Below, piece by piece: positions 1-11,152 of a DNA stretch of 64,000 nucleotides. This stretch comes from Alphaproteobacteria bacterium (GTDB taxonomy: Bacteria; Pseudomonadota; Alphaproteobacteria; Caulobacterales; Aquidulcibacteraceae), in NCBI GenBank assembly GCA_030430715.1, contig JAUIJZ010000004.1, forward strand, positions 1 through 64,000. The letters run 5' to 3'. The notes under the pieces are model-generated. The model made no database searches, was not told the DNA's origin, and saw only the letters and a list, made by a program, of their open reading frames with translations. Position numbers and translations under genes: made by a program. Within the stretch, counting starts at the first letter, position 1. Each line of letters starts with the position of its first letter.

Positions 1-339
1 TTCTTTCAGGATCTGAGCCAATTGCAGCGGCTCTATCCGAAGGATTGGCGCACGATTTTCAACAATGCCGGCGTGTTCCAATTGTTTGGCGTGGCCAATC
101 ATTTGATGGCGCGCGAGAGCGCCGATCTGATCGGCGATGTCGATCCCGACATGCTGCGCAATATGGCCAAGGACCGCCAGATCATCGCCATTTCAAACGA
201 GAAGGCGATGAGCGCGCGGCTGCCGGATTATCTGCAGGACGCGCCCTTCCAAGGGCAGTTCGACGCCAACCCGATGTTCGACAGCGACGCGCCCAGCGCG
301 GTCAGCTCCGCACGCAAGCGGCCTGCGCGCGGGCGCTAG
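1..339 (+). CDS. Type IV secretion/conjugative coupling protein (VirD4/TraG-like), C-terminal part, truncated by window start
   Basis: Open frame from base 1 (FFQDLSQLQRLYPKDWRTIFNNAGVFQLFGVANHLMARESADLIGD...) resembles the C-terminal ATPase region of TraG/VirD4 proteins; stop at 337-339. Confidence 0.7.
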   Translation, partial: FFQDLSQLQRLYPKDWRTIFNNAGVFQLFGVANHLMARESADLIGDVDPDMLRNMAKDRQIIAISNEKAMSARLPDYLQDAPFQGQFDANPMFDSDAPSAVSSARKRPARGR

Positions 340-343
340 TTCG

Positions 344-1570
344 CTACGGCGTCGCCGCGCTTGGCGGGGCCGAGAGCACCAGATCGTCATTCGCGCCGCG
401 CGTTTCCACATCGACGAGGAAGGCGGGAATGGCGCGGAAGCGATATTGCGTCGAGATCGAGGTACAGCGTCCGGTTTCGGGATCGCGGTGTCCGTCGGCG
501 TTTTCAAGCAGCGACGCATAGACACCCTGACACGTATAGCCGAGCGTGCCGGCCGCGCCTGCCGCTGAACCCGCGCGCCTGCGCGCGGGCATGCCGTCGG
601 CGTCAACAGCGCGGCTGAAACTGAAGTGCGCGTTGTAGATGTCTTCGACCATCGTATAGCCGCCCATATAGCCCTCGATGGCTCCGTCCGCCGCGATCGT
701 CGCGCGGATGCGCATGTCGCGGAATGTGCGCTCCATCAGCATGGCGTTGATTTCGTGCGGCATGCGGAAGTCGAACAGATCGGTGGTGAGCACGCCATTG
801 ACGATGCGCCCGGTCGTTGTCGAGCGCTGTTGCGGGTTCTGCGTCATGGCGTAGGTGGCGTGCGGCAGCGCTTCGCGATTGGGGCTGAGCTGGATCGGGT
901 CGGCGTTGGCGTAAATGCCGACCTCGACCTCGTCGTCATTGCGAATGTCGTCGATGCCGCTGAGCGAAATAAGGATCGCGCCATTATTGCCGCCGCCGCC
1001 TTCGCCGATCGGGCCTGTCGGTTGGTACGCGTTGATGCAGCCGACAACGCGATAGAATTGATTGTCGATCCCGGTTTCGCCCGATGCGCCGCGGAAATCG
1101 TCATGCGCGCATGTGCCGGCCGCGGGGCGGCCGCCGGAACGTGAGACTTGTCCGTCCAGGTCCAGGCCGCCATCGATCACCACGTTCTGACCGGTGACGG
1201 AATGATGCGGCACCGCCGGCGCATCCTGAGGGTTCAGGCAGGCGCCTTGGCCATCTTCCGTAACCATAAGCGTGCGCGCCATTTGACGGATGCGCTGTGC
1301 GTAAGCGCTATCGTCCTCGCCATCTTGGCGCGCGCCTTCCGGCATATCCGCTGCGATGGCGCCGTAGCTTTGCGCGCGTCCATCGGGACAGGAGCCAATT
1401 TCCTCAGAATCTCGCGCGAGCACAAAACCGAATTGCGTGACGATAAAGCCCGCGCCGCCATCCTGGACGAAATTGCTTTGGCTCTCCGCTTCGCGCGGCA
1501 GAGCGGCGAACGTCACCAGTGCCGCCGCACCCAGAGCGGCGCCTGCACGCAGAGCGAAGCTTGCACGCAT
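344..1570 (-). CDS. Secreted hypothetical protein (408 aa)
   Basis: Long ORF with N-terminal signal-like hydrophobic segment; six Cys in the mature part; no family recognised. Confidence 0.7.
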   Translation of the reverse strand: MRASFALRAGAALGAAALVTFAALPREAESQSNFVQDGGAGFIVTQFGFVLARDSEEIGSCPDGRAQSYGAIAADMPEGARQDGEDDSAYAQRIRQMARTLMVTEDGQGACLNPQDAPAVPHHSVTGQNVVIDGGLDLDGQVSRSGGRPAAGTCAHDDFRGASGETGIDNQFYRVVGCINAYQPTGPIGEGGGGNNGAILISLSGIDDIRNDDEVEVGIYANADPIQLSPNREALPHATYAMTQNPQQRSTTTGRIVNGVLTTDLFDFRMPHEINAMLMERTFRDMRIRATIAADGAIEGYMGGYTMVEDIYNAHFSFSRAVDADGMPARRRAGSAAGAAGTLGYTCQGVYASLLENADGHRDPETGRCTSISTQYRFRAIPAFLVDVETRGANDDLVLSAPPSAATP

Positions 1571-1656
1571 TCACGATCCTCCCATTATTATTATGGCGCA
1601 TCATGCCGAATTTTTTGTGCGGCGCTAGACACAACTCCGTTAAGGCGTTCCGCTCA

Positions 1657-3771
1657 TCAGAACGAACCACTGAGTTCCAGCAGAAACCACGGCGCATTGT
1701 CGGCCCAGGTCGAGCGCCACTCACTGCGGACGGGTGAGCCGTTGCGGTCCGGATCGTAAAAGACGCGGCTGTTATCGGTCGAGCGGCGTCCAACGTCCCA
1801 GAATGTGAGACGTAAGCGCATGTCATTCGGCAGCGCCGTGGTCTCAACGAAGGCGGTAATCCAAGCGTCTTGTTCCCGCACGCCGAGTTCATTGAAGCGG
1901 TGCGTGAGCGTTTCTCCGTTCTGACTGACCGTAAAGCCCCAGGCGAAGCGCCAACTGGCGATATCGTGCCGGAAATCGAAATCAAAATTGGTTTCAGGGC
2001 GATCGGAAATCACGCGCCGCCGTCCGGTGACGGGATCGATGACTTCATGATCGCGGACAACGCCGCTTGTTATGATCCGCGCGCCTGGGAAGAACGGATC
2101 GAGCGGTGTGGTCAGGCTGACTTCCAGCCGTGTCTGTTCAGCGTCACCGATGTTTCCGGGGGCATCAAACAGAATAGGGGGATCGCCGGGATTGGCGCCC
2201 GGCGCGGTGATCAACACGAGATCGTTGAAGTCCTCATAGCGTGTGTGGCGGAGTTCGAGGCCGAGCGCCGCGCCATTGTCGAAGCGAAAGTCGGCGCCGA
2301 GTCCGATATGCCAGGACGTTTCCGGTTGGAGGTCGGGATTGCCGCCCGAGATCAAATTGTCCGAGAGCGAGATCGCGGAGACGAAGTCGCCAAAATTAAG
2401 CTGGCCTACGTCACGGTAGATCCGAAGATTGACTTGATTGGCTTCGCCCAGATTGCGCGTGATTTGCAGCGAAGGCTTCCAAAACGAAAGCGAGACGGAT
2501 TGATCCGCATCGCCTGTAAAGTCGAGCGTTGAGGTTTCCCAAGCGAGGCGGCTCTCGATGGACCAATTTTCTTGGGGCGCCCAAGCATGCGCCGCGAACA
2601 CTTCCGCGCGCTCTTCCTCCACCAGCACGTTGGCGTTGGGCACAAGCACGGGCGCTGGTCCGGCGCCTTCGTCGCGAGCGAGGCGGAAGGCTTGATCGAG
2701 CGCGTTGAAAGCGCCTTCGGCGCCAAATTCGATGCTCTGGGTGTCAAAGCTGCGCGAGAGCGTGGCGCGGAGGATGGTTTCCTCCTCGTCGCGGCGCACG
2801 TCCTGTGTCGAAATCCGGGTGACGGCGCCGGCGGCGTCGCTTCGGACGCCGATTTCCTCGCTGTCTCTGCTTTCGCGATTGGCGAGCCCGACCAGTTCGA
2901 GAGACCAGGGGCCGAACGGACGCAAATAGGTGAAGCCAAGCTCGAAACCGTCTTGCTCTTCGACCTCTTCGATAAAGAGATCCGACAGAAGCGCGCCGGT
3001 TGGCGCGACAAAAGCGAAGCCGTCGCGGTCCGTGTCGGTTTCGCTTTCGACTTGCGCATTGAGGCTGAGGCGCCCTCCGCCAAGCTGCATCGCTGCGTCG
3101 CCGCTGAGTGACCACTCATCCGAGCTGCTCGAATAGCGTGCGCCAATTCTCTCATCGAGCGCGCCCACGCCGTTATAGCGGCGCCAATAGCCTTCGCGCG
3201 CGCCGTAATTGGCGCGGTAGGTTGCGCCAAGGCCGTATTCGAATTGGCCGTTTCGGCCGCTATAGGCGATCTCGCCCCGCGGCGCGGCTACCGGCCGCGA
3301 TCCATATTCTAACCCTGCTTCCCAGACGCCGCCGCCTGCGCTGGGCGTACGCACGACATTCAAAAGCACGGAATGACCCGCGCCGTCGCCCGCGACGAGC
3401 GAGCCGCGCCAAATCTCAATGCGCACCACCTGACCGGCGGGGACGCGAGAGAGAACATCTGACAAAGACTGACTCTTCGTGCTCGGGCGCACGCCGTCGA
3501 TCAGGACATTGCCTTCCGATCCGGAGAGGCCGCGCCGCCCGCCGCCTTCATCCAATGAAAAGCCCGGCGTCTGACGCACCATGTCGAGGGCGTTCTGCGG
3601 GCTGAATTGAGAGAAGAAGTCAGCCTGGTAGTCGATCCGGTCGCCGCTGTTGAGCTCCGCCGGCGCGCAATTGGGCGCTGGCGCGCAAGGCGGTCCAGTA
3701 TTGTCGGGTGCTGTTTGTGCCGAGGCGGCGCCGGCGAAAGCGCACGCCGAGGCCATGATGCATTTGAACAA
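1657..3771 (-). CDS. TonB-dependent receptor (plug + beta-barrel)
   Basis: Plug-like GSEGNVLIDGVRPSTKSQSLSDVLSRVPAGQVVRIEI, long beta-barrel, C-terminal aromatic ending LLELSGSF; start uncertain (TTG 3771 after GGGGGAAG, or ATG 3756). Confidence 0.85.
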   Translation of the reverse strand: MFKCIMASACAFAGAASAQTAPDNTGPPCAPAPNCAPAELNSGDRIDYQADFFSQFSPQNALDMVRQTPGFSLDEGGGRRGLSGSEGNVLIDGVRPSTKSQSLSDVLSRVPAGQVVRIEIWRGSLVAGDGAGHSVLLNVVRTPSAGGGVWEAGLEYGSRPVAAPRGEIAYSGRNGQFEYGLGATYRANYGAREGYWRRYNGVGALDERIGARYSSSSDEWSLSGDAAMQLGGGRLSLNAQVESETDTDRDGFAFVAPTGALLSDLFIEEVEEQDGFELGFTYLRPFGPWSLELVGLANRESRDSEEIGVRSDAAGAVTRISTQDVRRDEEETILRATLSRSFDTQSIEFGAEGAFNALDQAFRLARDEGAGPAPVLVPNANVLVEEERAEVFAAHAWAPQENWSIESRLAWETSTLDFTGDADQSVSLSFWKPSLQITRNLGEANQVNLRIYRDVGQLNFGDFVSAISLSDNLISGGNPDLQPETSWHIGLGADFRFDNGAALGLELRHTRYEDFNDLVLITAPGANPGDPPILFDAPGNIGDAEQTRLEVSLTTPLDPFFPGARIITSGVVRDHEVIDPVTGRRRVISDRPETNFDFDFRHDIASWRFAWGFTVSQNGETLTHRFNELGVREQDAWITAFVETTALPNDMRLRLTFWDVGRRSTDNSRVFYDPDRNGSPVRSEWRSTWADNAPWFLLELSGSF

Positions 3772-3872
3772 GTCTTCCCCCCGCTCGCCATTTTTGGCGT
3801 CATCGGTTGGCTTGGCGATAGACCAGGGGGATGTGACGAGACTTTGCCAGGGGGCGGGGCGCCTCAAACGAA

Positions 3873-3902
3873 AGAGCCGCCGAGGTTGCCCTCAGCGGCT
3901 CT
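3873..3902 (-). terminator. Intrinsic terminator-like hairpin
   Basis: AGAGCCGCCGAGG-TTGC-CCTCAGCGGCTCT (one mismatch); on the minus strand followed by TTTCGTTT; just 3' of the 3926-4009 small gene. Confidence 0.6.
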
Positions 3903-3925
3903 CCGTAATTCCGATGAGAAGAAAG

Positions 3926-4009
3926 TTACTTCTTCTTGCCGGCGGGCTTCTTGGCTTTCGCCGTCTTCGCCGCAGCAGGCTTCACCGTCGTTTTCTTCTT
4001 CGCAGCCAT
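3926..4009 (-). CDS. 27-aa Lys/Ala-rich histone-H1-like mini-protein
   Basis: MAAKKKTTVKPAAAKTAKAKKPAGKKK; strong SD ggggaggcaaatATG; the ORF track lists only a longer in-frame extension (3926..4198). Confidence 0.65.
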   Translation of the reverse strand: MAAKKKTTVKPAAAKTAKAKKPAGKKK

Positions 4010-4466
4010 ATTTGCCTCCCCAAACCACTGGGATGAGCACAGCTTCTGCTTCGATTCGTGGAATTGTAAATGAGCACGCATGCCAAAGGCCGCACCGGGA
4101 AGGCGCGTGCTTGCGATTGAGGCGCTCAACAAGCGCACTGGGGTGATGCCCCTTTCGACCATGATGCGCCCAGCGATGCAAGCGCCTAAGGGGTGCATGC
4201 GCGTCCTTTCCGCGTGCGAAAAAGTTCAGCGGTTTGTGCGCTGCGCGATCGCTGAAAATGAAACGACCGATAATTCAGCGGCATCGTTGCGTAAGCGCGC
4301 AATGCGCGCCTTTGAGCACGGAATGTGCACGAAACATGCAGCGCCTATGCCGGGCCTAGATGCTTATGCGCGTTCGGTAGGAAGGAGATGGCGCGCTGTG
4401 CGCCGTCCTGGACGCGCCGATGAAAATCTCTGTGAGCAAAAGTGTCGCGGTTTCTGTTCGTGCCGC

Positions 4467-5411
4467 TTATGGCGCGCACAGGGCCCGCTTAAGCGCTGCG
4501 GTTTGGCTCGCGCGGAAATCGCGCACGAGCTTTGTGTCCGGCGAAAACATATCGAAGCCATGGTAGGCGCCGGGGATCTCGACTAACTCGCAGGCAATTC
4601 CAGCATCGGTCAGCCGGCGTGCGTAAGCCACGGACTCTCCGTGCAAGATGTCCGCGTCGCCTGCGCCGATCCAAGCCGGCGCTAGGCCGGAGAGGTCTTC
4701 GCGCCGCGCGGGCACGGCATAGGGCGGAGGACCGTCCGCACCGTAGCGCGGGCCGAGATACGCCCCCCAACCGAAGCGATTATTCTCATGCGTCCAGAGT
4801 AAATGCGTCTCGTCCGTGTCCGCCGAAAGCGAGGTGCGGTCGTCAAGCATGGGATAAACGAGCAGCTGAAGGCTTAGTTTTACGCCGCGATCATGCGCCA
4901 TCTGCGCGATTGCAGCGGCAAGGCAGCCGCCAGCGCTTGTTCCGCCGACCGCGATGCGCGCTGGATCGACGCCAAGCGCATCCGCTTGCGTTTGCAGCCA
5001 TGTGAGCGCCGCGTAGATTTCGTTCACGGCGCGCGGGAAGCGGTATTCGGGCGCGAGGCTGTAATCGACGGAGGCGACAACGATACCCAGATCGCGAGCG
5101 AATTCGCCCAGCTGGACGTCGTCCATTTCCGGTTTGCCCACCACCAGGCCGCCGCCATGCAGCCAGATCAGCGCGGGCGCGGCGCTAGAGTGCGAAGCAG
5201 GCGTATAGAGGCGAACGCGCACCTTCGCGCTCGTACCGGGCACGGAAATTTTGACGTTGCGCACGTTCACGCCGGATGGCGGCCCGGGCATGGGCATGAG
5301 GCTCAGCGCCAGACGCATCAGCCAAAGCGTGCTGCGCTTAAAGGGCGCGCCGCGCGCCTTGCGGGCGCCTTCCTGCAATTCCGGATGAAAGCGTTCGTAA
5401 TCGATCGTCAC
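4467..5411 (-). CDS. Alpha/beta hydrolase (HSL/Abhydrolase_3 esterase)
   Basis: HGGG oxyanion motif, GGTSAGG nucleophile elbow, catalytic Asp/His region (DILHGES...GAYHGFD); GTG start 5411 preceded by GGGGGAG. Confidence 0.9.
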   Translation of the reverse strand: MTIDYERFHPELQEGARKARGAPFKRSTLWLMRLALSLMPMPGPPSGVNVRNVKISVPGTSAKVRVRLYTPASHSSAAPALIWLHGGGLVVGKPEMDDVQLGEFARDLGIVVASVDYSLAPEYRFPRAVNEIYAALTWLQTQADALGVDPARIAVGGTSAGGCLAAAIAQMAHDRGVKLSLQLLVYPMLDDRTSLSADTDETHLLWTHENNRFGWGAYLGPRYGADGPPPYAVPARREDLSGLAPAWIGAGDADILHGESVAYARRLTDAGIACELVEIPGAYHGFDMFSPDTKLVRDFRASQTAALKRALCAP

Positions 5412-5467
5412 GCCAAGTCTCCCCCTATGTCGCGCGTCACGCGCATCGGCGGTGCGCGGCGCAACAT

Positions 5468-6247
5468 CTATGAGCGAGGACAGGCTATGGCGCCATCGGC
5501 GGCGATCCGGCAATGGCGATCGAGGTCTGGACCGATGATCTCGGTCACGATCCCATTCTCCACGACGATTTCCAGGAAGATCCGAGCGCCCGCGGTGAGC
5601 TGAAGGCGGGTGATCTCAGCTTCTTGCTGTGCGGGGCGCAGCACCTCGGCATATTCGGCGGCGTAGCCCTCCACGCCGCCGGGCAGTGGCGCGCCAATGC
5701 GCAAGTTTGAGACCGCGCGCGTGCGTAGGCCCGAGTCATCCAGCGCGGCCGCAACAGGGACCGCCGGAAGTGTTGCGGCTGCAAAAGGCGCCGCCATGAC
5801 CAGCGCTGCAGCCGCGACGACCGCGCCGCTAGCGGTGTGCCCGTTCGGCACGCAGAGCAGCGTAATGACGGCGTCCGGATCGTGCGGTTCGCTGCTGCTG
5901 AAAGTGGTCAGCGTCGCAAGGCGCCCGTCGCGAAAGACCCAGCTGCCAAAATAGGGATGATCCGACCAAAGCTGCACATTGTGAGAAGAGGGGCAGATGT
6001 TGCGCCCTGCGCCAAGTATGCGTCCTTGAAACACTGCGGCGATGAGCTGATCGTCCTGCCATCGCAGCCTGTTGAAGTAGAGCGCTTCGTCGCCGCTTGG
6101 CGCGCCGAGCAAAGCGCGCACTTCCGGCTGCGTTTTTCCCATCAACGCGCTCAAGGGCGCCGCGCCGAGCGTTATCTGCTCTGCGCGTGGCGTGCTTGCG
6201 CATGCGCAGAGCGCCAAGGCGGCGACAGCTATCAAAACTGATCTCAT
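5468..6247 (-). CDS. Putative lipoprotein, unknown function
   Basis: N-terminus MRSVLIAVAALALCACAST with lipobox-like LCAC; 259 aa. Confidence 0.7.
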   Translation of the reverse strand: MRSVLIAVAALALCACASTPRAEQITLGAAPLSALMGKTQPEVRALLGAPSGDEALYFNRLRWQDDQLIAAVFQGRILGAGRNICPSSHNVQLWSDHPYFGSWVFRDGRLATLTTFSSSEPHDPDAVITLLCVPNGHTASGAVVAAAALVMAAPFAAATLPAVPVAAALDDSGLRTRAVSNLRIGAPLPGGVEGYAAEYAEVLRPAQQEAEITRLQLTAGARIFLEIVVENGIVTEIIGPDLDRHCRIAADGAIACPRS

Positions 6248-6277
6248 CCGCCATCCTCCCGCAGGGGCCGGCTTGCG

Positions 6278-7699
6278 TTACATCCCGCCGACCGTGAGAC
6301 CAGTGATGTACAGCGTCGGCTGGCCGACGCCGACCGGCACGCTTTGCCCGCCCTTGCCGCAGGTGCCGACGCCTTCATCAAGCTTGAGATCGTTGCCGAC
6401 CATTTTCACGCGCGTCAGTGCGGACGGGCCGTCGCCGATCAGGGTTGCGCCTTTGATCGGCGCTTTGATCTTGCCGTCTTCGACCAGATACGCCTCGGTG
6501 CACTGAAACACGAACTTGCCGGAGGTGATGTCGACCTGGCCGCCGCCGAAATTCACGGCGTAAACGCCGCGCTTGAGGCTGGAGAGAATTTCGCCGGGGT
6601 CGTGCGCGCCGTTTTCCATGAAGGTGTTGGTCATGCGCGGCATGGGGCGATGCGCATAGCTTTCGCGCCGTCCGTTGCCGGTGGCGGGCACGCCGGTGAG
6701 GCGCGCATTCATGCGATCCTGCAAATAGCCTTTAAGAATGCCGTCCTCGATCAGGACGGTGCGTTGTGTCGGCGTGCCTTCATCATCGATGTTGAGCGAG
6801 CCGCGGCGGTTTTCGAAGGTGCCGTCATCAACAACAGTGACGCCCGGCGCGGCGACGCGCTCGCCGATCATGCCGGAGAAAGCCGATGCGCCTTTGCGGT
6901 TGAAGTCGCCCTCAAGGCCGTGGCCGACGGCTTCGTGCAACAGCACGCCGGGCCAGCCGGGGCCAAGCACGACATCCATTTCGCCTGCGGGCGCGGGCTC
7001 GGCGTCGAGATTGACGAGCGCGATGCGCAGAGCTTCGTCCGCCATCGCCTTCCAGCGATCCGGCGCGATGAACACTTCATAGGGTTCGCGTCCGCCCGCG
7101 CCGGCCGAGCCGGACTCACGCCGTCCATCGCGTTCAACGGTCACGGAGACATTGATGCGCACGAGCGGGCGGTGATCGGTGAGTTTGGCGCCGTCGGGGC
7201 GCAGAATGGTCAGCGCGCGGTTGGCGCCGGACAGCGAGGCGGCGACTTGGACGACGCGTGGGTCCTTGGCGCGGCAATAGGCGTCGATCTCAGCGAGCAG
7301 GTCGGTCTTGTCGGTGAAGCCGGGCGTCTCGATCGGATCGAAGTCTCGATAGAGCTGGCGGTTCACGCGTGCGGGGCTCGCATTGAGCGCGCCGTCATGA
7401 CCGAGCTTCACCGCCGCCGCCGCTTCGGCGGCGCGCGCGACGGCTTCCGTGTCCAATACGCTGGCGTGCCCGTAGCCGGCGCGCTCACCCGCAACAATGC
7501 GCAGGCCAAAGCCCTGGCTGGCGTCGAAACTGGCTGATTTCAGCCGCCCGTCATCCCAATAGAAACTCTCAGTGCGGCTATCCTCGGCGAAGATTTCACC
7601 ATCGTCGGCGCCGCGAGCGGCGTCGGCGAGCAGACGTCCGGCCGCGTCCCAATCCATTTCGGCTGCTTTTTCGGCTGTCGTGGGCGCGCCATCGGCCAT
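6278..7699 (-). CDS. tldD: Metalloprotease TldD
   Basis: TldD/PmbA family sequence including HEAVGHGLEGDFNRKG and C-terminal GLTVGGM; ATG 7699 with AAGGAGAC upstream. Confidence 0.93.
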   Translation of the reverse strand: MADGAPTTAEKAAEMDWDAAGRLLADAARGADDGEIFAEDSRTESFYWDDGRLKSASFDASQGFGLRIVAGERAGYGHASVLDTEAVARAAEAAAAVKLGHDGALNASPARVNRQLYRDFDPIETPGFTDKTDLLAEIDAYCRAKDPRVVQVAASLSGANRALTILRPDGAKLTDHRPLVRINVSVTVERDGRRESGSAGAGGREPYEVFIAPDRWKAMADEALRIALVNLDAEPAPAGEMDVVLGPGWPGVLLHEAVGHGLEGDFNRKGASAFSGMIGERVAAPGVTVVDDGTFENRRGSLNIDDEGTPTQRTVLIEDGILKGYLQDRMNARLTGVPATGNGRRESYAHRPMPRMTNTFMENGAHDPGEILSSLKRGVYAVNFGGGQVDITSGKFVFQCTEAYLVEDGKIKAPIKGATLIGDGPSALTRVKMVGNDLKLDEGVGTCGKGGQSVPVGVGQPTLYITGLTVGGM

Positions 7700-7783
7700 G
7701 AGGTCTCCTTCCGGGGGATTGGGGCTGATCAATCTTATATAGGCGCCGAGTCGGGCGCTGGCGCGCGGGTTCTCGGCTTTACG

Positions 7784-8428
7784 CTACGGCGCCTCGCGCT
7801 CGGCCAGCAATTCGCGCAGCTCCTCGCGGCGCATGCGCGCGAAGCGCGCCATCTCCGCATTGGCCGGCCCCCAATCGGGTTCGATCTCCAATGCGGTAGC
7901 ATAATCCTCCATGGCGCCGCGCCAGTCGCGCAGCGCCTCGCGCGCCGCGCCGCGATTGTAATAGGACATGTGGGGAGCTTGGACGCCCAAGCCCACGGCC
8001 TGGGTGAATTCCGCTACCGCTTCACCGTGCCGGTTCAGGGCCATCAGCGCTGAGCCGCGATTGGCGTGAGCCTCAGCATTTCGCGGATTGTTTCGCAGAA
8101 CTTCGTCGAAATCCGCCAGCGCCTCGGCGGGGCGGTCGCGGTTGAGGTAAAGGACGCCGCGGCTGATGCGCACCTGCTGCCTGCCTAAGGGCGGGACTTG
8201 GCTGGAGGTGAGCGCGCGGGTGCATTCGGCGAGCGTCGGATCGGCATAATCGCCTGCGGCGACTTGTCGGAGGCACGCGCGCGCATGCTCGTCACGACCG
8301 ATGACGATCATAAAGTTCGAGTCCAGCGGCTCCTGCGCAGAGGCGACCGCCGGAACGGTCATCCAGCCCAGCACCGTAAAAAGAATGGGCCAGACACAAT
8401 TGCGCCTTGGAAGGCTAGCTCGGCTCAT
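7784..8428 (-). CDS. Tetratricopeptide repeat protein, exported
   Basis: Signal peptide then TPR units (ADFDEVLRNNPRNAEAHANRGSALMALNRHGEAVAEF...). Confidence 0.8.
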   Translation of the reverse strand: MSRASLPRRNCVWPILFTVLGWMTVPAVASAQEPLDSNFMIVIGRDEHARACLRQVAAGDYADPTLAECTRALTSSQVPPLGRQQVRISRGVLYLNRDRPAEALADFDEVLRNNPRNAEAHANRGSALMALNRHGEAVAEFTQAVGLGVQAPHMSYYNRGAAREALRDWRGAMEDYATALEIEPDWGPANAEMARFARMRREELRELLAEREAP

Positions 8429-8549
8429 AGTAGCACCCCGCCAGAGAGTTACAGAACCGACAGGCGCGATTGTATGCCGCGCCCGCGGACTATAGGCGGG
8501 GCGTGCGACCCGCGCCATACCGGCGCTGAATCTATAAGGAGGCAAGTGC

Positions 8550-9419
8550 GTGACGCGAGGGGGTTTGTGCGCAGGCTTTGCGGCTGCCGCGAGCGCGCTG
8601 TGGAGTAGCGCTGCTTCGGCGACCACTTTAGGGCAGCCGACGCCGAGGGGGCTCAATCTGCAGCCGCCCGGCACGGAGATCATGCGCGACATCGGAAGTT
8701 TTCACGACTTCCTATTGGTGCTGATCGTCAGCATTTCGGTTTTCGTCCTGGCGCTCTTGCTGTGGGTGATGATCCGCTACAATCGGCGCGCCAACGCGAC
8801 GCCGAAGCGGTTCACGCACAACATGACCGTGGAAGTGATCTGGACGATCGTGCCGGTGCTGATCCTGGTGATGATCGCGTGGCGCTCCTTCCCGCTGATC
8901 TACGAGCAAGAGCGGATTCCGGAATCGGAGCTGACGCTGAAAGTCGTCGGCAATTCGTGGTTCTGGAATTTCGAGTATCCGGATCTCGGCGTCGCGATCG
9001 CCGCCAACATGCTGCCGGAAGAAGATGCGCAGGCGCAGGGGCGTCCGTATCTGCTCGCCACGACGGAGCCGCTGCTGGTGCCGGTCGATACCAATGTGCG
9101 CGTGCTGGTGACGTCGAATGACGTGATCCACTCGTTCGCGGTGCCGGGCTTCGGCGTTAAAGAAGACGCCATTCAGGGGCGCGTGAACGAAACCTGGTTC
9201 AACGTTGACCGTCCTGGCGTTTATTACGGCCAGTGCTCTGAATTGTGCGGCATCAATCACGCGTTCATGCCGATCGAAATTCACGCAGTCAGCCGCGAGC
9301 AATTCGAGCAATGGGTCGCCGCACAAGGCGGGACATTCGCCGAGAATGAGCCAACGGCGCCGGAAGAAGGCGCGGCCTCGGAAGAGCCTGCCGCTCCGGC
9401 GGCGACGCCAACACGCTGA
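8550..9419 (+). CDS. coxB: Cytochrome c oxidase subunit II
   Basis: CuA motif YGQCSELCGINHAFMPIEIH; two N-terminal TM segments; GTG start after AAGGAGG. Confidence 0.97.
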   Translation: MTRGGLCAGFAAAASALWSSAASATTLGQPTPRGLNLQPPGTEIMRDIGSFHDFLLVLIVSISVFVLALLLWVMIRYNRRANATPKRFTHNMTVEVIWTIVPVLILVMIAWRSFPLIYEQERIPESELTLKVVGNSWFWNFEYPDLGVAIAANMLPEEDAQAQGRPYLLATTEPLLVPVDTNVRVLVTSNDVIHSFAVPGFGVKEDAIQGRVNETWFNVDRPGVYYGQCSELCGINHAFMPIEIHAVSREQFEQWVAAQGGTFAENEPTAPEEGAASEEPAAPAATPTR

Positions 9420-9423
9420 TTAG

Positions 9424-11145
<1,722 letters not shown>

Positions 11146-11152
11146 GGGTAGC

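Noticed and set aside
1657-3867. TonB-dependent receptor considered as pseudogene because of its unclear N-terminus
   Set aside because: Frame is intact through plug and barrel; an alternative TTG/ATG start with SD-like sequence exists near 3756-3771
4010-4198. Upstream in-frame extension of the 27-aa Lys-rich gene, starting MHPLGACIAG, superficially like a GMC-oxidoreductase C-terminus
   Set aside because: Only a few residues match, no continuing similarity, and the strong SD lies directly before the internal ATG at 4009
6344-7537. 397-aa plus-strand ORF
   Set aside because: Antisense to tldD; no recognisable domain
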